NCBI GenBank assembly: GCA_903868035.1
Contig: CAIPTQ010000020.1
Span: 1-10,865, forward strand
DNA: 10,865 nucleotides
Source of the DNA: an uncultured Phycisphaerales bacterium
GTDB lineage: Bacteria; Planctomycetota; Phycisphaerae; WQYP01
Direction: 5' to 3'
A program made the position numbers and the translations under genes. A model generated the notes under the pieces. The model was given only the letters and a program-made list of their open reading frames with translations, ran no database searches and was not told the origin of the DNA. Shown here piece after piece: positions 5,685 to 10,865 of the stretch. The first letter of the stretch is position 1. The number at the start of each line of letters is the position of its first letter.

Positions 5685-7214
5685 ATGCAATTCAATATTT
5701 CGTCCCGGCTGTGTACGGCACTCACATCGGCGGTGCTAATGACCGGTCTCGTCGCCCTGCCTGGCATTGCCGCCGCGCAGGAATATTTGCCGGTGCCCAA
5801 TCCCATCAACCCGTCGCTCGATCCCCCCATGCCCCCTGGCTCCATCGATGACATCGCCGCCCGCATGGCCGCCCGCCGCGCGGCCCAAACCAACCCCACG
5901 GCTCCGATCACCATAGCGCCAGCAACCAGCATTCCCCCCACATCTACCATGAGCATGAACTATGAAAATGCCCCCGTAGACATAATTATGAAGGATATGG
6001 CCCGCGCCTTTGGTTTCATCATCGTCGTGAACACCGCCTTGCCGCAGCGCGTCACGGTTCATGTCCCCAATTCCATCAATGCCGACGAAGCCGTGGGCAT
6101 TCTGAATTCCATGCTCCTGACCCAAGGGTATGGCACAATCTCCTCGAAGACCGACTCGGGCCCGCAGGCCAAGACGATATTACGCGTCGCCACGGTATTG
6201 GAAGTGAAAAAGTCGCTGATTCCGGTGTACGAAGGCGCCGATCCCAACATGATTCCCCTCAACGACACCCTCATCACCCAGATCATTCCCCTTAAATACA
6301 TTTCCGCCGTCGGCCTCCGCAACGATCTCATACCGATGATAAGTAACGACGCCGATGTAACCGCCAATAACATGGCCAACTGCATCATCATCACCGACAC
6401 CTCCGCCAAGATTCATCGCCTCGTCTCCATCCTGGCCACCCTCGACAAAATCGCCGCCGACCGTCCCGCACCCGCCCCCCCCGTCGCCGGCGGCCGCGGT
6501 TCCATGTCCCCGCGCCCCAGCGACATCCCCTACATCATGTCCATGGTCGTCGACGGCGGCGCTTTCCAAATCCGCCACGGCGATATCCTTGGCGAAGTCA
6601 TTTGCCCCCGTATCGACATCACCGCCCCCGTCGCCGGCACGCTTGCCAAAGTCAACGTCCACGATGGCCAGTCCGTCAAGGTCGGCGACATCCTCTTTGA
6701 ACTTGACCCGCGCGCCGCCCAGACCGAACTCCTCGTCGCCCAAGCCCGCCTCGCCAGCGCCCGCGCCAAATTGCCCCCCGCCGGCACCGCTGGCCAATCG
6801 GAAATCGACGCCGCCAAGGCCGAAATTGCCGCCGAAGAAGCCGTCGTCGAACTCGACCGCCACAACCTCGCAGCCCTGCAAATCCGCGCCCCCTTCGACG
6901 GCACCCTCACCACCGTCGATGCCGCGCCCGGCCAATACCTCCACCTCAACAGCCTCCCGCTCACCCAAATCGTCTGCACCGGCGACCTGAAAATCACCTT
7001 CAAGCTCGCCTTCAATGATCGCACGCGCCTTAAAGTCGGCCAGAAAATATCCTTCACCGTCGGCGACAAACTTCCCGCCTTCCCTGCCGAAATCATCTTC
7101 ATCTCCCCCGCCGCCGACAGCTCCAACCGCACCGAAATCCGCGCCCGTTTCACCGACGCCACCACCCCCCTCATCCCCGGCGTCCTGGGCACCGTCATAA
7201 TCCCGGACCTTTGA
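5685..7214 (+). CDS. Exported fusion: secretin N-domains plus HlyD/RND-type periplasmic adaptor
   Basis: This 509-residue protein starts at an ATG with AAGGAG eight bases upstream. It has a Sec signal peptide (about 1-31, cleavage near AAA-QE) and a Pro/Ala-rich spacer. Residues 88-150 (MNYENAPVDIIMKDMARAFG, then VTVHVPNSINADEAVGILNS) resemble the N0/STN domain of GspD/PilQ secretins. Residues 197-256 (LITQIIPLKYISAVGLR, then NCIIITDTSAKIHRLVSIL) match the Secretin_N (NolW-like) ring-building domain. No secretin beta-barrel follows. After a Pro/Gly linker (257-290) the protein becomes a membrane-fusion adaptor: lipoyl half ITAPVAGTLAKVNVHDGQSV (312-331), VGDILFELD, a short helical hairpin (344-397), second lipoyl half IRAPFDGTLTTVDAAPGQY (400-418), and a beta-barrel domain to about 505. 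The frame is uninterrupted. No inner-membrane pump, outer-membrane channel or secretion ATPase lies nearby. It probably works in the periplasm, joining a secretin-like ring interface to adaptor function; the actual partner is unknown. Confidence 0.88.
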   Translation: MQFNISSRLCTALTSAVLMTGLVALPGIAAAQEYLPVPNPINPSLDPPMPPGSIDDIAARMAARRAAQTNPTAPITIAPATSIPPTSTMSMNYENAPVDIIMKDMARAFGFIIVVNTALPQRVTVHVPNSINADEAVGILNSMLLTQGYGTISSKTDSGPQAKTILRVATVLEVKKSLIPVYEGADPNMIPLNDTLITQIIPLKYISAVGLRNDLIPMISNDADVTANNMANCIIITDTSAKIHRLVSILATLDKIAADRPAPAPPVAGGRGSMSPRPSDIPYIMSMVVDGGAFQIRHGDILGEVICPRIDITAPVAGTLAKVNVHDGQSVKVGDILFELDPRAAQTELLVAQARLASARAKLPPAGTAGQSEIDAAKAEIAAEEAVVELDRHNLAALQIRAPFDGTLTTVDAAPGQYLHLNSLPLTQIVCTGDLKITFKLAFNDRTRLKVGQKISFTVGDKLPAFPAEIIFISPAADSSNRTEIRARFTDATTPLIPGVLGTVIIPDL

Positions 7215-7266
7215 TCCGCAGGTGCCTTGATGAACGCGTCAGGCCCCGTTGTCCATCAAAACGATC

Positions 7267-7306
7267 AGGCCGGTCGCAAGGAAGCATGTGTCCCTGCGAC
7301 CGGCCT
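7267..7306. terminator. Bidirectional terminator-like 12-bp inverted repeat
   Basis: AGGCCGGTCGCA (7267-7278) and TGCGACCGGCCT (7295-7306) form a perfect 12-bp stem with a 16-base loop, placed between two converging stop codons (7214 on plus, 7334 on minus). On the minus strand it is followed by a short T4 run; on the plus strand there is no clear T-tract. A shared transcription end for both genes is the simplest reading. Confidence 0.65.
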
Positions 7307-7333
7307 GTATGGTCATTATAAAATGTCGTGCGG

Positions 7334-8413
7334 TTATTTGCCCACAACGACTACGGTAAAGGTGCCGGCGGCTCCGCCGCGTCCGCCGCCGCGTCGGCCT
7401 GGGGCGGTGGCCGTGGCGGCAGGTGCGGATGCTGGAGCGGCGGCGGCGGCGGCCGGGACGCTCGGGTCGTTGGCGATCACATAGACATTGCCGGTCTTGG
7501 CATCGAGCGTGCAGGTTTTGCCGCCGACGAGGGTGGTGACGGTTTGTTCGACGACGAAGGTGGGCGGGGTCTTGGAGTCGTCTTCCTTGATGATGGTGAG
7601 CTTGCCATCGCCGCCGGTGGAGACGAAGCATTCTTTGGTGGCGGGGTTAAAGGCGGCCGAGTCCACGCCGGCGCCGATGGGGAGGGTGGCGATGATCTTG
7701 CCGTCGTCGGCGTTCATCACCACGCAATTGGCGGGGCTGCGGCCGCAGGCGAAGATGAGTTTGTTTTTGGCGTCATAGGCCAGGCCGGCGAGGTTGCCGG
7801 CGCCGGTGCCGCAACTGTAGGTGGTGATCCGCTTCATGGTCTTGGCGTCGATGACCTCGACCTTGCCCGGGTTCACTTCGACCGAGATATAAAGTTTGCC
7901 GGCGCCGTCGCTGGCGCCCTGCTCGACAGGGGCCGCCGAACCGCCGAGGTCGATGGTCCCCAGGACGGTGCCGTCCTTGGTGTCAATGACGGTGACGTTG
8001 GGGGCGGTGTGGGAGAGGATGTGGACGTGCTGGGTGAAGGGGTCAAAGAGAATGCCGTCGGGGGCGCCCTGGACGTCGATGGTCTTGATGATCTTGTTGG
8101 TTTTGGAATCCCACATCGTCACCGGCTTGGAGGAGCAGAAGCCGTGGTTGGACTTGGGATCGACGATGGCTCCGTGGACGCCGGTGACGGGGCTGATGGT
8201 GGCGATGGGCTTGATGGTGTCGAGGTCGAAGATATCCACGCGGGTGCCCCGGGGGATGAGGAGTTGGCGGTCTTCGGTGTCGGCGGTGACGTAGTCCATG
8301 CCGCCGGCGCCGCCGACGGGGTATTTGTTGAGGACTTTGTAGGGGCCGGTTTGGGCCAGGACGGCGGTGGGCAGGGCCAGCACGGCGGCCATGAGAATCC
8401 AGGACATGCGCAT
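7334..8413 (-). CDS. Exported YncE-like (YVTN) beta-propeller protein
   Basis: The chosen start at 8413 has GAGGAG seven bases upstream and gives 359 residues beginning with the Sec signal MRMSWILMAAVLALPTAVLA, cut before QTGPY; the longer frame to 8458 adds residues without a ribosome site. The mature part repeats a blade pattern of about 45 residues, for example NVTVIDTKDGTVLGTIDLGG, KVEVIDAKTMKRITTYSCG and CVVMNADDGKIIATLPIG, as in seven-bladed YncE/YVTN propellers. Such proteins act in the periplasm or outside the cell as binding or scaffold modules, and some are linked to metal or redox systems; no catalytic residues are evident. The last blade is interrupted by a low-complexity insert rich in Ala, Pro, Gly and Arg (about 317-350) before the closing strand TFTVVVVGK. 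It stands alone, converging on the fusion gene. The fold is sure; the function is unknown. Confidence 0.88.
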   Translation of the reverse strand: MRMSWILMAAVLALPTAVLAQTGPYKVLNKYPVGGAGGMDYVTADTEDRQLLIPRGTRVDIFDLDTIKPIATISPVTGVHGAIVDPKSNHGFCSSKPVTMWDSKTNKIIKTIDVQGAPDGILFDPFTQHVHILSHTAPNVTVIDTKDGTVLGTIDLGGSAAPVEQGASDGAGKLYISVEVNPGKVEVIDAKTMKRITTYSCGTGAGNLAGLAYDAKNKLIFACGRSPANCVVMNADDGKIIATLPIGAGVDSAAFNPATKECFVSTGGDGKLTIIKEDDSKTPPTFVVEQTVTTLVGGKTCTLDAKTGNVYVIANDPSVPAAAAAAPASAPAATATAPGRRGGGRGGAAGTFTVVVVGK

Positions 8414-8444
8414 GAGAAATCTCCTCAAGAATGGGTTGACCAGA

Positions 8445-8473
8445 ATGTTAGAAAACAATACCGCTAATGTGAA
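8445..8473 (-). promoter_or_regulatory. Sigma70-like promoter for the YncE-like gene
   Basis: On the minus strand TTCACA (8473-8468, 5/6) and TAACAT (8450-8445, 4/6) are spaced by exactly 17 bases. The predicted start near 8438 leaves a leader of about 25 bases carrying GAGGAG (8426-8421) before the ATG at 8413. Confidence 0.5.
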
Positions 8474-8630
8474 GGTAAATCCTAACCCCCATACATGAAG
8501 CGAGCATGAAATTTATCTCAAATCCAGGCCCCCCCACCGCGGGACCGCCTCGATCTAAACCCGCCTCCGGGAAGGGCCGATAGGGATCGGTGAGCGGCTT
8601 TTGTTGCCGCCGGATTATGGAGATTCTTCA
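8474..8630. other. Divergent intergenic region before the zinc-ribbon gene
   Basis: It is AT-richer near 8461-8520 and GC-rich afterwards, with a run of seven C near 8530. I find no convincing plus-strand promoter pair for the zinc-ribbon gene. GGAG at 8619-8622 serves as its ribosome binding site. Confidence 0.4.
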
Positions 8631-8801
8631 ATGAATCCAGTGAAAAACATCCGCATCATGTGCCCCAATCTCAAATGCCGCTCCATCCTGGTCGTGCCCG
8701 AAACCGCCCGCGGCAAGAACGTCAAGTGCAGCAACTGCACCACGCTCTTCAAAATCCCCGCCCAGGCGCCGCAACCCGTCCCCGCCGGCGCCAAGCACTG
8801 A
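8631..8801 (+). CDS. Small zinc-ribbon protein (MJ0042-like)
   Basis: A 56-residue protein whose ATG at 8631 has GGAG eight bases upstream. It carries two cysteine knuckles, CPNLKC (C11, C16) and CSNC (C33, C36), separated by a strand-turn stretch SILVVPETARGKNVK, and ends in TTLFKIP before a Pro/Ala-rich tail. This matches the small zinc ribbons of the pattern CPxCxxxxxVPxxxxGKxVxCPxCxxxF that are common in Planctomycetota as short proteins or as N-terminal parts of larger ones. The first knuckle has four residues between its cysteines instead of the usual two. It probably binds one Zn(II); a nucleic-acid or protein-binding role is possible but not shown. No signal peptide is seen. It stands alone. 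Confidence 0.78.
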   Translation: MNPVKNIRIMCPNLKCRSILVVPETARGKNVKCSNCTTLFKIPAQAPQPVPAGAKH

Positions 8802-8808
8802 GCTTCAC

Positions 8809-8825
8809 GCCGGCGCTGGGCCGGC
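8809..8825 (+). terminator. Short GC hairpin after the zinc-ribbon stop codon
   Basis: GCCGGC (8809-8814) and GCCGGC (8820-8825) form a 6-bp stem with loop GCTGG, seven bases after the stop. There is no T-tract, and such GC palindromes are frequent in this DNA, so it is a weak terminator candidate. Confidence 0.3.
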
Positions 8826-8922
8826 ACGCAGTCCGTCCTCACCCCGTCATCGGTTGGCGCGCACACTGGCACGGTCGCGCGCGAACGCATCACATCAATA
8901 GCTTGATCCCAAACCCAACCCG

Positions 8923-10107
8923 CTATTTGGCCGGCGCGGTGGCTGGCGCTGCCGTTGCCGCCGCTTCATCCGCGTACAGCTTCGCGAAATCCTTGTTAAA
9001 CTTCTCGCCATCGAATGGCACGACGACGATCTTGCTGCCGTGGATGTCGTTGCCGCGTTCCTGGTTCTTGGGCACGTCAAGCACCGCGAACGTAAACGCT
9101 TTTACAATCCCATCTTCAATGTACGCCGCCGGACGTTCGATGAGGCTCCAGTTGTTGATCGTCCCATCCGTGTAGCGGATGAACGGCTTATCCGGATCGT
9201 AAGCCGAGCCCCGGTTCTTCCAGTTGGAAATGCCGTCCTGGGAGGTCAGGTGGTACGCCTTGCGGGTGCTCCAGGAATTGACCGTGATGTGATACAGCCC
9301 GCCGGTATAGAAGATAAACGGGTCTTCGAGATTGGGGATGCCCCGGGGATAGACCGACTGCCCCTGCACTTTGTACGGCCCGCATATGCCGTCGGCGGCC
9401 TTGCTGATCATCAGAATGCCCGAGCGCTGCACGATTTCATAATCGCCGTCCGGACGCAGCATGATGGTGACATTGGAGGCTTTCCAGTTCGGCTGGCCTT
9501 CCACGGTGAGCGGACCCTTGACTTTCCACGGTCCATCCAGGGATTTGGACACATACACCGTTCCCGGCCGCGTTTCGCTGATGATGACGGCGTAGCCTTC
9601 ATCCTTGGGCAGTTGCAGTGCCGTCACGTTGTGGCCCTTGCCGGCCTGGTCGTCGGGCCAGCAGAGGCCCTTGTCCGCGTAAGGTCCGTACAGCGTGTCA
9701 CTTACGGCGTGGACGGCTTTGGAATTGCCCCAGCCGCTGTGGCCGGCGGATTGATCCCAGCGGCTGGCGAACATGTGGAACTTGCCGTCCTTGGCCTTGA
9801 GAATCTGGCCGTCCCAATAGCACCATTCCTTCATCATATTGTGGTCTTCCAGGCCGTTCTGCGCATCGCGTGGTAGTACATTGGCGGCGCCCCACACATC
9901 TTTTACCAGCGGTTTGATGATGGGGGTGGGTGTGAAATATTCGATCAATGGGGTTTTGGCCGGCGCCAGGACGGCGGCCCAACTGACGGGGGCGGCGGGC
10001 GCGGTGGCGGGGGGGGCTGCCTGGCCGAAGGTCAGGGAGACGGCGGCCAAACAGGCGGCCGTCAAGGCGCTGCCGGCGGTGAGTATGTGAGATTTGGTGT
10101 CTGTCAT
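8923..10107 (-). CDS. Exported GH43-like five-bladed propeller glycoside hydrolase
   Basis: This 394-residue protein starts at an ATG with AAGGGG seven bases upstream. It has a Sec-type signal (about 1-29, LTAACLAAVSLTFGQA) and then an Ala/Pro linker AAPPATAPAAP. The body is a family I recall as GH43-related (clan GH-F, five-bladed beta-propeller): EWCYWDGQILKAKDGKFHMF (94-113), YGPYADKGLCWP (140-151), GHNVTALQLP (158-167), SETRPGTVYVSKSLDGPW (177-194), NLEDPFIFYTGGLYHITVNSWS (259-280) and RYTDGTINNWSLIERP (311-326). Acidic candidates for catalysis include D99, E178 and E261 with D262; which three form the GH43 set cannot be settled by eye. It probably cleaves plant- or algal-type oligosaccharides in the periplasm or outside the cell. 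The C-terminus ends in another AAATAAPATAPAK tract. No polysaccharide-utilisation partners lie beside it. Confidence 0.82.
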   Translation of the reverse strand: MTDTKSHILTAGSALTAACLAAVSLTFGQAAPPATAPAAPVSWAAVLAPAKTPLIEYFTPTPIIKPLVKDVWGAANVLPRDAQNGLEDHNMMKEWCYWDGQILKAKDGKFHMFASRWDQSAGHSGWGNSKAVHAVSDTLYGPYADKGLCWPDDQAGKGHNVTALQLPKDEGYAVIISETRPGTVYVSKSLDGPWKVKGPLTVEGQPNWKASNVTIMLRPDGDYEIVQRSGILMISKAADGICGPYKVQGQSVYPRGIPNLEDPFIFYTGGLYHITVNSWSTRKAYHLTSQDGISNWKNRGSAYDPDKPFIRYTDGTINNWSLIERPAAYIEDGIVKAFTFAVLDVPKNQERGNDIHGSKIVVVPFDGEKFNKDFAKLYADEAAATAAPATAPAK

Positions 10108-10265
10108 AACATGGCCCCTTGCAAAAGGTTGTGTAATTGTTAACAGGACTTACTATCTTTTATGGTGTCCGAAAAAAAGGCGGGCGTCAAGTGGGCTTGA
10201 GGGCGATGGCGGGGAGTGGGGTTTGGGGGTAAAATCGGGGTATTCGTTTCCTGGAAGGTACGTTC
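10108..10265. promoter_or_regulatory. Divergent promoter region, GH43-like / gmhB
   Basis: The gap holds an AT-rich segment with the palindrome TGTTAACA (10138-10145), a run of seven A, and TAAAAT (10230-10235), a 5/6 match to a -10 box that could serve gmhB. No good -35 partner is seen on either strand, so specific promoters are not assigned. GAAGG at 10253-10257 is the gmhB ribosome site. Confidence 0.35.
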
Positions 10266-10865
10266 ATGGCTGAGCGCGCCATATTTTTGGACCGCGACAA
10301 CACCATTATTGACAACGATGGGTATCTGGGCGATCCGTCGAAAGTGAAACTTTTGCCGGGGGCGGCCACGGCCCTAACTTCAATCCGGGCCTTGGGTTAC
10401 AGATTGATTGTGGTGTCGAATCAATCGGGGGTGGCGCGGGGGATGTTCACGGAAAAGGATGTCGAGGCGGTGAATGATGAGATGAGCCGGCAGTTGCGGG
10501 CGCAGGCGGGGGCGTATGTAGATGCGTCGTACTATTGCCCGTTCCATCCCGCGGCGCCGATCGCCGAATTTCGCATCGATCATGATTGGCGCAAGCCCAA
10601 GCCGGGCATGCTATTGCAGGCGGCGGCGGATTTTGGGTTGGACCTTTCATTGTGCTGGATGGTGGGGGATAACTGGCGGGATATCGCGGCGGGGACGGCG
10701 GCGGGATGCCGGACGATTTTGCTGCGGGAGGCGGAACACAAGCGGGCGGGCGGGGAGGAAGAGAAGATGGAACTCACGGTGTCGCCTAGCTTTATAGTGC
10801 GGTCACTGACGGATGCGGCGCGGATTATTGTGCGGGAGGGACGACATGCCCCCCCCCCCGTTACC
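10266..10865 (+). CDS. gmhB: GmhB-like D,D-heptose 1,7-bisphosphate phosphatase (HAD family), 3' end outside window
   Basis: The frame opens at ATG 10266 with GAAGG eight bases upstream and is still open at the window end, giving 200 visible residues; known GmhB proteins have about 190, so the true end is probably close. HAD motifs are clear: AIFLDRDNT (5-13; nucleophile D9, acid/base D11), VVSNQSGVARG (49-59), RKPKPGM (109-115) with the motif III lysine, and MVGDNWRDI (132-140) with the Mg-binding aspartate. The family removes the 7-phosphate from D-glycero-beta-D-manno-heptose 1,7-bisphosphate in ADP-heptose synthesis, in the cytoplasm; related HisB-type histidinol phosphatases share these motifs. 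The zinc-binding loop of E. coli GmhB aligns without gaps, but of its four ligands only C91 is kept; the others read F93, H106 and W108. The last codons pass through a run of 11 C, where a sequencing slip would alter the end. Confidence 0.87.
   Translation, partial: MAERAIFLDRDNTIIDNDGYLGDPSKVKLLPGAATALTSIRALGYRLIVVSNQSGVARGMFTEKDVEAVNDEMSRQLRAQAGAYVDASYYCPFHPAAPIAEFRIDHDWRKPKPGMLLQAAADFGLDLSLCWMVGDNWRDIAAGTAAGCRTILLREAEHKRAGGEEEKMELTVSPSFIVRSLTDAARIIVREGRHAPPPVT

Noticed and set aside
6180..6968. 262-residue Gly/Asp/Val-rich minus-strand open frame inside the fusion gene
   Set aside because: Shadow of C-rich codons in the fusion gene; no motifs.
8436..8464. TTGACC at 8436-8441 as a -35 box for the zinc-ribbon gene
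   Set aside because: The hexamer at 17 bases is TACCGC, too poor a -10, and no better one lies at 15-19 bases.
7328..8467. 379-residue plus-strand open frame opposite the YncE-like gene
   Set aside because: Composition is extremely Gly/Asp/Val-rich, there are no recognisable motifs or ribosome site, and it mirrors a clear propeller gene on the other strand.
10137..10165. TTGTTA plus a downstream AT-rich segment as a gmhB promoter
   Set aside because: TACTAT lies only 8 bases away, and the hexamer at 17 bases (TTATGG) is a poor match.

Overview
The window comes from a high-GC Gram-negative-type bacterium. My best guess is a member of the Planctomycetota (Phycisphaerae-like). This is inferred, not proven, from four things: a small zinc-ribbon protein of a kind common in that phylum, many secreted or lipoprotein-type products (a GH2 enzyme, a YncE-like propeller, a GH43-like enzyme), Ala/Pro/Gly-rich low-complexity tracts in exported proteins, and heptose/GT9 functions that imply an outer-membrane glycan. 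It reads as ordinary chromosome with small, mostly monocistronic units on both strands. I see no transposase, integrase, phage gene or CRISPR array.

Layout: (1) 1-642 (+) is the C-terminal end of a GH2/beta-galactosidase-like protein, followed by a 225-bp spacer with a 14-bp tandem repeat and a strong hairpin. (2) 3223-868 (-) is a two-gene unit: a TPR-GT41 (SPINDLY/O-GlcNAc-transferase-like) protein glycosyltransferase and then ruvX. (3) 3411-4328 (+), divergent from it, is a GT9 heptosyltransferase-like enzyme with a TTG start. (4) 4547-5326 (+) is a probable lipoprotein with an alpha/beta-hydrolase fold. (5) 5367-5448 (+) is tRNA-Leu(TAG) with its own promoter-like site. (6) 5685-7214 (+) is an exported protein that joins secretin N-domains to an HlyD/RND-type periplasmic adaptor. 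(7) 8413-7334 (-) is a YncE-like beta-propeller, converging on gene 6 across a 12-bp inverted repeat. (8) 8631-8801 (+) is a 56-aa zinc ribbon. (9) 10107-8923 (-) is an exported GH43-like five-bladed propeller enzyme. (10) 10266-10865 (+) is a GmhB-like HAD phosphatase that runs off the window end.

The genes fall into loose themes rather than one pathway. GT9 and GmhB both point to heptose-containing surface glycan. The TPR-GT41 enzyme modifies proteins with a sugar. GH2 and the GH43-like protein point to polysaccharide use. The most unusual item is the secretin-N/adaptor fusion: it has the periplasmic recruiting domains of a type II/III secretin but no secretin pore, and instead carries the lipoyl, hairpin and beta-barrel parts of a tripartite-efflux adaptor in one uninterrupted reading frame.
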